Assembly: GCA_023264765.1 (NCBI GenBank)
Contig: JAHFVC010000005.1
Location: 1-50,338 of the forward strand
DNA from: Mycobacterium sp.
GTDB lineage: Bacteria > Actinomycetota > Actinomycetes > Mycobacteriales > Mycobacteriaceae
DNA length: 50,338 nucleotides
Direction: 5' to 3'
Under the pieces are notes generated by a model. It did not search any database, was not told the origin of the DNA, and was given only the letters and a program-made list of their open reading frames with translations. The position numbers and the translations under genes were made by a program. Below are positions 16,834 to 25,175 of the stretch, one piece after another (position 1 is the stretch's first letter; each line of letters begins with the position of its first letter).

Positions 16834-18402
16834 TCATGACGTCGCCTCGCCGTCGACGACCGGGGTCATCTTGTAGGCGTCCAGAGATCGAGTCGGTGCG
16901 ACCGGCAGGTCCAGGATCAACGCGTCTCCGGCCGAGCGGGGGTGTGGAGTTCCAGTGCCAGCGGCCAGGATCGAGCGCACGTCAGCAGCACGGAACCGGC
17001 GAAACGCCACCGCCCGATGCAGTGCCGCGATGAGCGCGTCGGTGCCATGAGCGGCGCCCAACGCCAGCAGCACTTCGAGTTCGGAGCCCAGGCGGGTATT
17101 GCCGATCGCGGCGGCGCCGACCAGGAATGCCTGGGCATCCTCGCCGAGGTCGCAGAACTGCTTCTCCACGCTGGTCTTGGGGCGCGGCCCGCGGCTCGGC
17201 GCCGGACGGGGACCGTCGTAGTGCGCGTCGAGGATCGATGCACTGCCCGGCGCGACGAGTTCGTGTTCGGCCACCATCACCCCGGTGGACGGCTCGACCA
17301 GACAGACCGCACCGTGATCCACAACGACGGCCACCGTGGCGCCGATCAGTCGCGTCGGCACCGAGTAGCGGGCCGACCCATAACGAACGCAGGAGAGCCG
17401 GTCGACCTTGCGCAGCACCGCCGCCGCCCCGATCTGCAGCCGTAGCGATGGGAGTGGTTGCAGTAGTTCGCGTTCGGTGATCAACCGCTCGTCGGGGACT
17501 ACCTGGATCTCCGCATGGACGGTGGCGTTGACTTCGGCGCACCACGCCACCGCAGCGGCGTTGGCAGACCGGATGTCGACGGCCACGCCATCGATGGCGG
17601 CCTGGGTCAGCAGCGGCACGGCCAGATCGCGCTGGGCGTACCCGCACAGGTTTTCCACGATGCCCTTGGAGCGGGGATCGTTGGCGTGGCAGAAGTCCGG
17701 AGCGAACCCGTAGTGCCCGGCCAGGCGCACGTAGTCCGGGGTCGGCACGACGACGTTGGCGACGACCCCGCCTTTGAGGCAAGCCATCCGGTCGGCCAGT
17801 ACCCGGGCCGGGACCCCGCCGATCTCGGAGAACGCCTCGGCGATCATCGCCAGCGTGGTCGACGCCCTCTGATCGGTGGCGAAGCGGACGAACCGCCACC
17901 GGGAGAATGCCAGCACTGCGCAGAACAGGAACAGCCCCGGTGCGGCCTGAGCCCAGTCGATGACCAAGTACTCACCCGGCGACCACACCGCCGGACGACG
18001 ACCCGAATGATTGTTACTGCGCCACAACGTTTTCGCGTCGGCGACCAGCCGTCGGAAGTTGCGACCGGACCCCTCGTACCCTGCAGCCCGAGCAATCGGC
18101 AACAGACGCTTGGCCGAAATCCGAGCCTGAGACTTGTCGATGCGTTCGGCGACCATCTCGGCCACCGCATCGTAGTTGTGGGTCCGGTCGGCCCGCGGCT
18201 GCGGCGCGACACCGGCCTGGTCGGCTTCGAACTTGTCCACGACCTTCTTGACGGTCCTATGGGTGGTGCCGCACGCCTCGGCGGCGGCCCGGTAGGACCC
18301 GAGCTGTTGATAGGCGGAAATGATGTCCATGCGGTCCTTCGCAGATTTCAATGGAACTCCCCGATGGTGGCGACGTTTGGTTGGCGCCTTCACCGTCACC
18401 AT
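16834..18402 (-). CDS. istA: IS21-family transposase IstA
   Basis: This 522-residue DDE transposase has an N-terminal HTH (GSYRAAAEACGTTHRTVKK) and a retroviral-integrase-like core: first Asp in YLVIDWAQAAP, second Asp in VLADRMACLKG and Glu in SKGIVENLCGYA. A C-terminal beta region follows (SCVRYGSARYSVPTRL), typical of IstA. The length is normal and the frame is intact. The stop overlaps the istB start. As istB is broken, movement would need an IstB supplied by another copy. Confidence 0.94.
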   Translation of the reverse strand: MVTVKAPTKRRHHRGVPLKSAKDRMDIISAYQQLGSYRAAAEACGTTHRTVKKVVDKFEADQAGVAPQPRADRTHNYDAVAEMVAERIDKSQARISAKRLLPIARAAGYEGSGRNFRRLVADAKTLWRSNNHSGRRPAVWSPGEYLVIDWAQAAPGLFLFCAVLAFSRWRFVRFATDQRASTTLAMIAEAFSEIGGVPARVLADRMACLKGGVVANVVVPTPDYVRLAGHYGFAPDFCHANDPRSKGIVENLCGYAQRDLAVPLLTQAAIDGVAVDIRSANAAAVAWCAEVNATVHAEIQVVPDERLITERELLQPLPSLRLQIGAAAVLRKVDRLSCVRYGSARYSVPTRLIGATVAVVVDHGAVCLVEPSTGVMVAEHELVAPGSASILDAHYDGPRPAPSRGPRPKTSVEKQFCDLGEDAQAFLVGAAAIGNTRLGSELEVLLALGAAHGTDALIAALHRAVAFRRFRAADVRSILAAGTGTPHPRSAGDALILDLPVAPTRSLDAYKMTPVVDGEATS

Positions 18403-18434
18403 CGGGGCCCGCAGTTCCTGATCGACACGACGAA

Positions 18435-18515
18435 CACGGGGTGGATACTTTTATCTGGCCAAAACCGGATACCTCCACTTGGCCGCCAGTGGGTACTTTT
18501 TCACGGCCACGGACA
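18435..18515. repeat. IS21-family right terminal repeats
   Basis: Read inwards from 18515 the end begins TGTCCGTGGCC. It contains the inverted partners of the left-end sub-repeats at 18467-18484 and 18435-18461. A further related unit (GTGGGTACTTT, 18490-18500) suggests a third copy at this end. Confidence 0.85.
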
Positions 18516-18520
18516 GATGC
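18516..18520. repeat. Target-site duplication, right copy (GATGC)
   Basis: This is identical to 12000-12004 and directly abuts the IS21 right end. Confidence 0.85.
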
Positions 18521-18749
18521 CGCACGCCGCGACTGGAGTCGCATCCGTGCACGCGTTCCCGAGATAACCGCCACGCTGAACCACCCAGGTGCGCCTGCGA
18601 ACCTGGCCGAACGCATCGACCACAGACTGCATGAGCTATTCGCTCGCGGACAGCTCGACGATCCTCCCAAACTCGCCATTCCACCTGACCCGCTGCGGAG
18701 CGCCAGGTTCACATCACTCCACGCGAGCCGAAGACATCGCGACCTGTGA

Positions 18750-19281
18750 GAGAGCGCAAACGAACGAGGCTGGTTCACCCCAATAGCCGATAGCTAGATG
18801 TAAATTATTTAACTCTCCGGCGCAGTTGTGCTTCTTCGTTGCATCTCGACAGCTGGGTCGCCGCATCCAGACCAGATGGGATTTGGTCATGGATGCGACA
18901 GCACGCCCAAGTGACGTGCCACACTTCGTGACCAATTGGCCATTCAAGTGGTCATTCCAGATGGGATTTGGTCACGAAGCATGGGAAGTCACAATGATGA
19001 TGATGTAGGTTCTCACGTTTCGTTGCATCGCGGACCACCGATGACCTGGGCGCCTGGGGACCTGTCTCGCGACGGCGCACCACGGTTTGTCTCACGAACC
19101 ACTTCATTTCCTACGCCCCGCACCACAGACAGGCCGGTCGAACCGCAGCGCCGAACATGGGGGCAGAGAATTGCGAGGCGTCTCGGTCGGTGAGCGTCGT
19201 TCAGGCAGTCGGTTCTCGTCGTTGTTGTTGAGTTGGCGTTGGGGTGGCCCACCGTTGACGGTTGCGGTGTTCTGCTCGGCC
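18750..19281. other. Intergenic region with paired direct and inverted repeats
   Basis: No convincing gene is seen in these 530 bases, which are less G+C-rich than the neighbours. An 18-base direct repeat, CCAGATGGGATTTGGTCA, occurs at 18872-18889 and 18957-18974 (85 bases apart). CTTCGTGACC (18924-18933) is the exact inverse of GGTCACGAAG (18970-18979). The arrangement resembles protein-binding sites of a regulator or recombinase. No matching protein is evident. Confidence 0.5.
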
Positions 19282-20367
19282 CTAGGTGACGTTGAAGGTG
19301 GCGGTTGCCCATGAGTTGTTGGCGTATCCCTTCGGATTCCACAGTGTCGCAGCGGATTCGGGTTGGGTGGAGCCGGTGCTGTCCCAGGCGCGGACGGTGA
19401 CGTGCAGCGCTCCGGGTGCCGCGCAGAGCGCGAAGGACCACAGCCGCCAGCTCCACTTGCTGTAGGCGGGTTCCAGGTCGGCTTGAGCCCACGAGGTGCC
19501 GCCGTCACAGGACACGTCGACGCGCTCGACGGTGCGGTCGTCCCCGGCCAGGGCGTAGCCGCGCAGGGTCAGCGGTCCTGCTGGCGCCGTCGCACCGTCT
19601 TCGGGTGCCAGGATGTCGCAGTTCAGCGCGACCGAGGACAGGGAGATGCCGTCCCCCGGCTCTGCGGTGTCGGGGTCGGCGTCGGCGGGCAGGATGCGGT
19701 AGGCGCTGGATTGGAAGAAGTTGTCCGACGGTTCGGGTTGCACGGTGATCGACGTGATCCACTTGATGCTGCGGGCGCCGATGTATCCGGGAACCACGAC
19801 GCGTACCGGTCCGCCGTGTACCCGGGGCAGGGGTTGACAGTTCATCCCCCAGGCCAGCAGGACTTCCTCGGACATGGCTTTGGTCAACGGAATCGACCCG
19901 CCGTAGGGCTGCGTCGGGGTGGCCAGCTCGGAGATGTCGGGGGCGCCGAACGCTACGTGAAGCGACGCGTCGGTTTTCACGCCGGCGGCCTGGAGAACGT
20001 CGTGCAGGCGCGCTCCGCGCCATTCGGCGGTGGAGGTGGCTCCCGGACCCCAGGGGTCCTCTCCGGGGATGTCGCGGACGCGGTTGAATCCGGTTCGGCG
20101 GTTTCCCGCGCATTGCAGGGTCGCGATCACCGCATGCGTACGGAATTGGCCGGTCAGTTCGGCGAAGGACAGGGCCAGGGGTTCGGCCACCAGGCCGTCG
20201 ATCCTGAGCTGCCAGTCGACCTTGGCGAGTTCGGGGATGGGTCCGTGGTTGCGGCTGTAGAAGGTGTCCACGGGGGTGACGTCGCGCCCTGACAACGCCG
20301 ATGGGGCGGGTTCGGCGTTGAATGGCGACTCTTCGTGGACGATGGTGTCGGACCGCTTGTCCCACAT
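19282..20367 (-). CDS. Molybdenum-cofactor sulfite oxidase-type enzyme
   Basis: This 361-residue protein belongs to the sulfite oxidase family, which oxidises sulfite to sulfate at a Mo-molybdopterin centre. The probable Mo-ligating Cys is at residue 86 in ATLQCAGNRR. Further pterin-domain landmarks are TAEWRGARLHDVL and PRVHGGPVRVVVPGYIGARS. The C-terminal dimerisation domain follows (VERVDVSCDGGTSWAQA, then WSWRLWSF). No signal peptide or heme domain is visible, so a cytoplasmic enzyme using an unknown acceptor is likely. AAGGAG precedes ATG 20367. It is the last gene of the regulator-rhodanese-exporter operon and would finish sulfide oxidation. Confidence 0.9.
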   Translation of the reverse strand: MWDKRSDTIVHEESPFNAEPAPSALSGRDVTPVDTFYSRNHGPIPELAKVDWQLRIDGLVAEPLALSFAELTGQFRTHAVIATLQCAGNRRTGFNRVRDIPGEDPWGPGATSTAEWRGARLHDVLQAAGVKTDASLHVAFGAPDISELATPTQPYGGSIPLTKAMSEEVLLAWGMNCQPLPRVHGGPVRVVVPGYIGARSIKWITSITVQPEPSDNFFQSSAYRILPADADPDTAEPGDGISLSSVALNCDILAPEDGATAPAGPLTLRGYALAGDDRTVERVDVSCDGGTSWAQADLEPAYSKWSWRLWSFALCAAPGALHVTVRAWDSTGSTQPESAATLWNPKGYANNSWATATFNVT

Positions 20368-20414
20368 CGGCTACTCCTTGTCACGCGTTGGATGGCGCCT
20401 CGTTCGGTCGGAGG

Positions 20415-21263
20415 TCAGCGGGCGAGTTCGAGGCCCGCGGTGGTGGCGACGTAGACCGCGATGACGAGGAGGAGGACCGCGAAGCTGCGAGTCAGGGCAT
20501 TGCCGGAGATCCGGTCGCTGACCGCGGTGCCGGCGAAGGACCCGGCGACGGCGGCCAGGGTGAAGGGGACGACGATTTGCCAGGGAATGCTTGCGGTTCC
20601 GAGCCGTTCGGCGAAGGCCCCGGCGCTGGTGATGGCGATGATGACCAATGAGGTACCCACGGCAACGGGCATCGAATACCCCAGCGCCAGCACCAGGGCT
20701 GGGACGATGAGGAAGCCGCCGCCAACGCCCAGGAAGCCGGTGAGGAATCCGACGACTAGCGCGGCAGCGACCAGCTTGCCGGCTTGCGCTGTGGTCACTC
20801 GCGGCTTGGTGGCGGTCGCGAGAGCTACCCCTGACTGGGTGACGTCGCCAACGGCTTTCGCGTCCGACGTCGAGCGGTCGTCGGGTTCGGGCGCGGTGCA
20901 TTTCCTGGTGCGTCGCAGCATCGCGACCGCGGCCACGACCATGAGTGCAGAAAACGCGATCAGCAGGATCTGAGGGTCCACGGCGCGGTTGAGGATCGAG
21001 CCACCGAACGCGGTGACCGACCCGATGATCCCGAAAACCGCCGCAGCCTTCCACCGGACGTGTCCGCCGCGGGCGTGGGCGACCGCGGCGATCACCGAGG
21101 TGATGCCCACGATGATGAGCGACGCACTGGTCGCCGACTGCGGGCCCACGTGAAGCAGGGACACGAGCACGGGCACGGTGAGGATGGACCCGCCGCCCCC
21201 GAGAGCGCCCAGGCAGAGACCGATCAGGACTCCGCAGGCGATGGCGATGGCGACGGTGGACAT
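20415..21263 (-). CDS. TauE/SafE-family sulfite/organosulfonate exporter
   Basis: This 282-residue membrane protein has about eight hydrophobic helices in two related halves. Each half begins with a Gly-rich turn: [19 protein letters not shown] near the N-terminus and [19 protein letters not shown] in the middle. These are the TauE/SafE signatures. A polar loop of about 50 residues separates the halves. It probably exports sulfite formed from persulfide so that it does not accumulate. It lies one base after the rhodanese gene and 47 bases before the sulfite oxidase gene. Confidence 0.9.
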   Translation of the reverse strand: MSTVAIAIACGVLIGLCLGALGGGGSILTVPVLVSLLHVGPQSATSASLIIVGITSVIAAVAHARGGHVRWKAAAVFGIIGSVTAFGGSILNRAVDPQILLIAFSALMVVAAVAMLRRTRKCTAPEPDDRSTSDAKAVGDVTQSGVALATATKPRVTTAQAGKLVAAALVVGFLTGFLGVGGGFLIVPALVLALGYSMPVAVGTSLVIIAITSAGAFAERLGTASIPWQIVVPFTLAAVAGSFAGTAVSDRISGNALTRSFAVLLLVIAVYVATTAGLELAR

Positions 21264-21264
21264 C

Positions 21265-21603
21265 TCAGATGACCGTGCCGGGGGTGCCGTCGTCGCGGAG
21301 AACGGGGTGTCCGGCGTTCTGCCAGGCTGTCATCCCGCCGGACAGGTTGTGCACCGCCAACCCTGCGGTGGCCAATTTCGTGGCGGCCTTGCTGGACCGT
21401 CCCCCTGAGCGGCAGACCACGACCAGCGGTGCCATGTCGGTGTGCGCGGAAGGTTCGAGGTCACTCAGGGGCACGTGCACGGCCTTCGGGGCGTGGCCGG
21501 CGGCCCACTCGTCGTTCTCGCGGACGTCGATGAGGCTCGCCGTGCCCGCGTCGATCATCTGCCGGGCCGTGGTGGGGTCGACGTCGGGCAGGGGTTCGGC
21601 CAT
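21265..21603 (-). CDS. Single-domain rhodanese (sulfurtransferase)
   Basis: This 112-residue rhodanese domain has the active-site loop VVVCRSGGRSSKAA, with the persulfide-carrying Cys at about residue 79, and the substrate-side motif IDVRENDEWAAGH. Proteins of this kind move sulfane sulfur between thiols, thiosulfate and sulfite. A GGAGA site precedes ATG 21603. Its place between the GntR regulator and the exporter fits a role in handling the persulfide produced by the divergent operon. Confidence 0.92.
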   Translation of the reverse strand: MAEPLPDVDPTTARQMIDAGTASLIDVRENDEWAAGHAPKAVHVPLSDLEPSAHTDMAPLVVVCRSGGRSSKAATKLATAGLAVHNLSGGMTAWQNAGHPVLRDDGTPGTVI

Positions 21604-21633
21604 GAGATTTCTCCTCTACGTGGTGGTGGACGA

Positions 21634-22419
21634 TTAGCTGCGTGACAGTGATTCGGCGGTGAGGAACTGGTAGCCCTCACTGGGTGAGAAGCGGGCGCTG
21701 ACGGTGAAGCGGTCACCGCGAATCACGGTGTGGCGCAGTTCCACTGGGCGGGCGCCCATGAAGCTGAGCCGTCGGATCGCCAATGCAGCCGACCGCTCGT
21801 CCAGATCGAGCAGGGCGGCGTCGGCGGGTTCGGGAACCACCGCGGTGACGTCTTCGCGGCCCCCGGTGAGTCGGATGCCGCAGCGCGTGTCGAGTTCGAT
21901 GTAGAGGGCGGTGTGGGTGAAGCTCGCCTCGAGCAGGGGTTCGGCGAGCTCGGCGGGCAGCCACGCAGAATCCAGCGCCAGCGGTAGGTCACCGGCCATG
22001 CGGAGGCGCTCCAAATACACCAGGGGGGCATCGGGGCTCATCTCCAAGGTCGCGGCCACCGCCGCGTCGGTGCGGATCTCCAACGCCCGCACCACGCTGT
22101 ACTGGGTCAGGCCGGTCGATTCGACCGCCGCGAAGAGGCTGTACAAGGCTCCGAGGGGCTGCTCGATGACCGGTACGTCGGCCAACCGGGTGGCGCGGCC
22201 ACGTTCGGCGATCAGCACGCCGTCGGACCGCAGGTGACGCAGCGCCTCACGCACGGTGTGACGGCTCAAACCGTAGGCAGCGGTCAAGGCATGTTCGCCG
22301 GGAAAGCCGTCGGTGAACTCGCTGGCGGCGATGCGCTCCACGAGATCGTCACGCAGCTGCGCCCACAGCGGCAGCGCGCTGGACCGGTCCATGCGACCGC
22401 TCAGATCACCATCGACCAC
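21634..22419 (-). CDS. GntR/HutC-family regulator of the sulfur cassette
   Basis: This 261-residue protein has an N-terminal GntR winged helix (LPLWAQLRDDLVERIAA; ALTAAYGLSRHTVREALRHL) and a UTRA ligand-binding domain (about 95-255) containing LVYLERLRMAGDLPLALDSAWLP and a C-terminal RFSPSEGYQFLTAE. GTG 22419 is favoured as start because GGAGG lies six bases upstream. It is divergent from the MBL-rhodanese gene with a TGTACGTACA palindrome between them, so it probably represses both operons. The effector is unknown, and a persulfide or sulfur metabolite is the natural guess. Confidence 0.9.
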   Translation of the reverse strand: MVDGDLSGRMDRSSALPLWAQLRDDLVERIAASEFTDGFPGEHALTAAYGLSRHTVREALRHLRSDGVLIAERGRATRLADVPVIEQPLGALYSLFAAVESTGLTQYSVVRALEIRTDAAVAATLEMSPDAPLVYLERLRMAGDLPLALDSAWLPAELAEPLLEASFTHTALYIELDTRCGIRLTGGREDVTAVVPEPADAALLDLDERSAALAIRRLSFMGARPVELRHTVIRGDRFTVSARFSPSEGYQFLTAESLSRS

Positions 22420-22510
22420 GCCGAACCTCCACTTCGCAGAAGACTGCCCGCCGCCCTTGATTACTCCTGGGAGGGTGCATTAGCGGCGAACACCCGCTAC
22501 TCTAACCTAA

Positions 22511-22528
22511 TGTACGTACATCCGTACG
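22511..22528. promoter_or_regulatory. Probable GntR operator in the sulfur-cassette divergent promoter
   Basis: TGTACGTACA (22511-22520) is a perfect palindrome, followed at once by a second GTAC-containing motif (CCGTACG, 22522-22528). It lies 30 bases before the GTG of the MBL-rhodanese gene, where a repressor would block RNA polymerase. HutC-subfamily regulators often bind sites with GTAC or GTnTAC cores. Confidence 0.6.
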
Positions 22529-22550
22529 CCCGTTCAAGGAGTGAGTCAGC

Positions 22551-23951
22551 GTGCACGTTGAAGTGATCTCCACCGAGGATCTCGGTGACCGCAGCTATCT
22601 GGTCCACGACGGGACCTCCGCGGTGGTCGTCGACCCGCAACGCGACGTCGACCGCGTCGAGAAGGTGCTCGCCGACCTCGGGGTCCGGTGCGCGATGGTC
22701 GTGGAAACCCACATTCACAACGACTACGTGACCGGCGGCTACGACCTGGCCATGCGCAGCGGGTGCCCGTACGTGGTGAACGCCGCCGACGAGGTGTCCT
22801 TCGCCCGCCTCGCGGTGAGGGACGGCGATGAACTCACCGTCGGCGCCATGACCATCCGCGTGATGGCGACCCCCGGTCACACCGACACCCACCTGTCCTA
22901 CGTGATCTCCGAGGGCGGAGGGACTCCGGCGGTGTTCACCGGTGGCTCACTGCTCTACGGCAGCGTCGGACGGACCGACCTCGTCGACGTCGACCGCACC
23001 GAGGAACTGACCCGCGCCCAATACCACTCGGCCCGTCGCCTGGCCGCCGAACTGCCCGACGCCACTCCGGTGTATCCGACACACGGCTTCGGCAGCTTCT
23101 GTTCCTCGGGGTCGGCCGCCGGCGGAGACGGCGGCACCATCGGGCAGGAGAAGGGCCGCAACGACGCCCTGGTCACCGAGGACGAGGACGCCTTCGTCGA
23201 CACGCTGATCGCCAACCTCAGCGCCTATCCGGCGTACTACGCCCACATGGGCGGCCTCAACCGTGGCGGACCCACCGCACCGGACCTCTCCCCGCCGGCG
23301 GTGCTGGAGGCCGAGCAACTGCGCCACCGCATCGACGCCGGCGAGTGGGTCGTCGACCTCCGGGACCGCACCGCCTACGCCGCCTCCCACGTCCACGGCA
23401 GCGTGGGCATCGCTCTCGGGCAACAGTTCTCGACCTACGTCGGATGGCTGATGCCCTGGGGCACACCCCTGACACTGATCGGCGAATCCGCCGAGCAGGT
23501 CGCCGAGGCGCAACGCATGCTGGTCCGCATCGGAATCGACGAACTCCAAGGCAGCGCCACCGGATCGGCGGAGCAATTGAGCGCCGGGACGGCACCGTCG
23601 TCCTACCCGCGCCACACCTTCGCCGAACTCCCCGGTGTCCTCGTCGACGCCGGCTCCGCCACCGGTGACGACGCGGTACTGCTCGACGTGCGCCGCGACG
23701 ACGAATACGCCACCGACCACATTCCCGGCGCCGCACACGTTCCGATGCACGAACTGCTCGACAAGCTCGACACCCTGCCACCCGGGCAACTATGGGTGCA
23801 CTGCGCCAGCGGCTACCGCGCGTCGATCGCCGCGAGCCTTCTCGACCGCGCCGGCCGCGACGTCGTCTTCATCGACGACGCCTTCGACAGCGCCGTCGCA
23901 TCGGGCTTGACTACGAAATCCCGAGACATCCCCCGCACCAGCTCGACCTAA
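22551..23951 (+). CDS. MBL-fold persulfide-dioxygenase-like protein with two rhodanese domains
   Basis: This 466-residue protein starts with an ETHE1-like metallo-beta-lactamase domain: ETHIHNDYVTGG, where H54 corresponds to an iron ligand, then TPGHTDTHLSY with the next His, and FTGGSLLYGSVGRTDL. At the last position ETHE1-type enzymes usually have an Asp ligand, but here Gly-Ser is found. A degenerate rhodanese domain (about 255-350, no active Cys) and an active-looking one follow (WVHCASGYRASIAASLL). By family it would oxidise a low-molecular-weight persulfide to sulfite, though the missing Asp makes activity uncertain. AAGGAG precedes GTG 22551. Fourteen bases separate it from the SQR-like gene. 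Confidence 0.85.
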   Translation: MHVEVISTEDLGDRSYLVHDGTSAVVVDPQRDVDRVEKVLADLGVRCAMVVETHIHNDYVTGGYDLAMRSGCPYVVNAADEVSFARLAVRDGDELTVGAMTIRVMATPGHTDTHLSYVISEGGGTPAVFTGGSLLYGSVGRTDLVDVDRTEELTRAQYHSARRLAAELPDATPVYPTHGFGSFCSSGSAAGGDGGTIGQEKGRNDALVTEDEDAFVDTLIANLSAYPAYYAHMGGLNRGGPTAPDLSPPAVLEAEQLRHRIDAGEWVVDLRDRTAYAASHVHGSVGIALGQQFSTYVGWLMPWGTPLTLIGESAEQVAEAQRMLVRIGIDELQGSATGSAEQLSAGTAPSSYPRHTFAELPGVLVDAGSATGDDAVLLDVRRDDEYATDHIPGAAHVPMHELLDKLDTLPPGQLWVHCASGYRASIAASLLDRAGRDVVFIDDAFDSAVASGLTTKSRDIPRTSST

Positions 23952-23965
23952 GGAGGTCCGTCCAC

Positions 23966-25168
23966 ATGACCAGCACCATCAGCCACCAGGTCGCCATCAT
24001 CGGCGGCGGCAACGCCGGCATCTCCCTGGCCGCCCGACTGCGGCGCGCTGGCCTGACCGACATCGGCATCATCGAACCCGCCGAATCGCACTACTACCAA
24101 CCGCTGTGGACCCTCGTCGGCGGCGGATGCGCCCCATCAGCCGAGAGCAAGCGCACCGAGGCCTCGGTCATGCCCCAGGGCGTGGGCTGGATCAAGGACC
24201 GCGCCGAGCAGATCGACCCCGACGCCCAAACCGTGTCCACCGCGTCGGGCACCACCGTGCACTACGACCACCTGGTGGTCTGCCCCGGCATCCAGCTTGA
24301 TTGGACCGCGATCCCCGGGATGGCTGAATCACTGGACGAACCGGCGGTTTCCAGCAACTACCGCTACGACCTCGCGCCCAAGACGTGGGACCTCATCCGC
24401 AAGATGCGCTCGGGCACGGCGATCTTCACCATGCCCGCCGGCCCGATCAAGTGCGCTGGCGCGCCCCAGAAGATCGCCTACCTGGCCGCCGACTACTGGC
24501 GCCAACAGGGCGTCCTGGACGCCATCCGCATGATCCTGGTCCTGCCCACCCCCGGCATGTTCGGGGTGACGGTGTTCGCCGACGAACTGGAACGCGTGGT
24601 CGCCAAATACGGCATCGAGGTCCGCAAGAACAGCGAAGTCACCACCGTCAACCCCGACACCCGCACCGTGACCATCACCGACAACGCGGCCGAGACCACG
24701 CAGGAGGTCGGCTACGACATGCTGCACGTGGTGCCCCGCCAGTCCGCACCGGACTGGATCAAGGCCAGCCCCCTCGCCGACCCCGACAACCCCGGGGGCT
24801 ACGTACAGATCGACAAGAACACCATGCGCCACACCCGATTCGACAACGTCTTCGCCCTCGGCGACGCCGGTTCCTCACCCAACTCCAAGACCGGCGCCGC
24901 GATCCGCAAACAGGCTCCGGTCGTTGCCGCGAACCTGCAAGCCAGCCTGGCAGGAAAGCCACTGACCGCCACCTACGGCGGCTACGCCTCGTGTCCGTTG
25001 ACCACCGCGCGCAACAAGATGCTGCTCGCCGAGTTCGACTACACCATGGAACCCGCGCCGTCGATCCCGCTGATCGACACCACCCACGAGCGTCGCGACA
25101 TGTGGTACCTCAAACGCCGCGGCCTGCCTGCGATGTACTGGAACCTCATCCTCACCGGCAGGGCATAG
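23966..25168 (+). CDS. sqr: Sulfide:quinone oxidoreductase-like flavoprotein
   Basis: This 400-residue protein has an FAD-binding N-terminus (VAIIGGGNAGISLAARL) and a second FAD motif VFALGDAGSSPNSKTG at about residue 295. Cys106 (VVCPGIQ), Cys163 (GPIKCAGAPQKIAYL) and Cys343 (GYASCPLTT) match the three-cysteine pattern of type II sulfide:quinone oxidoreductases. It should oxidise sulfide to a persulfide and reduce the quinone pool at the membrane. ATG 23966 has an excellent AGGAGG nine bases upstream, although the frame is open farther left. It sits directly downstream of the persulfide-dioxygenase-like gene. Confidence 0.9.
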   Translation: MTSTISHQVAIIGGGNAGISLAARLRRAGLTDIGIIEPAESHYYQPLWTLVGGGCAPSAESKRTEASVMPQGVGWIKDRAEQIDPDAQTVSTASGTTVHYDHLVVCPGIQLDWTAIPGMAESLDEPAVSSNYRYDLAPKTWDLIRKMRSGTAIFTMPAGPIKCAGAPQKIAYLAADYWRQQGVLDAIRMILVLPTPGMFGVTVFADELERVVAKYGIEVRKNSEVTTVNPDTRTVTITDNAAETTQEVGYDMLHVVPRQSAPDWIKASPLADPDNPGGYVQIDKNTMRHTRFDNVFALGDAGSSPNSKTGAAIRKQAPVVAANLQASLAGKPLTATYGGYASCPLTTARNKMLLAEFDYTMEPAPSIPLIDTTHERRDMWYLKRRGLPAMYWNLILTGRA

Positions 25169-25175
25169 GGCGGCC

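Larger units (their letters stand above)
12071..16837 (-). pseudogene. istB: istB ATPase gene of the IS21 element, split inside Walker A
   Basis: The N-terminal part (16837 down to 16460) reads LRRLKLAAVRRMAPEVLITAK through to LAIIGPA. The C-terminal part (12505 down to 12071) resumes with GTGKSHTLIALGT, then a LIILDELGFAPLD Walker B region, and ends KENPKPT. Deleting 12506-16459 joins GCC to GGC exactly in frame and recreates the ATP-binding motif GPAGTGKS in a 270-residue protein, the usual IstB length. IstB is the AAA+ helper that IstA needs for transposition. With the insertion, only a truncated N-terminal peptide ending at 16445 can be made. Its ATG 16837 overlaps the istA stop (ATGA). 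Confidence 0.92.
12005..18515 (-). mobile_element. IS21-family insertion sequence carrying a nested Tn554-like transposon
   Basis: The ends are TGTCAATGGCC (12005, reading inwards) and TGTCCGTGGCC (from 18515, reading inwards). Each is followed by inverted sub-repeats: a GGCCAAG...AGGTATCC unit (12012-12029; 18467-18484) and an identical 27-base block (12035-12061; 18435-18461) containing CAGATAAAAGTATCCACC. Multiple terminal repeats of this kind are an IS21 hallmark. The element encodes IstA and IstB leftward. Without the inner transposon it is 2557 bp, normal for the family. The flanks carry a GATGC duplication. Transposition in cis is probably lost because istB is broken. Confidence 0.92.
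10638..18749 (+). pseudogene. Unknown HTH protein, split by an IS21-family insertion
   Basis: The left part (10638-12004) carries an HTH-like segment (LAAQHGVTDRTIRSWL, about residues 85-100) and a long helical, possibly TPR-like region with segments such as GYHDAARRAQERH. It runs into the insertion and stops at 12072. The right part resumes at 18521. Removing 12005-18520 joins GAT-GC to C-GCA-CGC in frame and gives about 531 codons, with the C-terminal RRDWSRIRARVPEITATLN and stop TGA 18747-18749. ATG 10638 has GGAAG just upstream. ATG 10524 is possible but would overlap the divergent gene. The family is unknown. Its position behind CBASS makes a regulatory or defence-island role conceivable but unproven. 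Confidence 0.7.
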
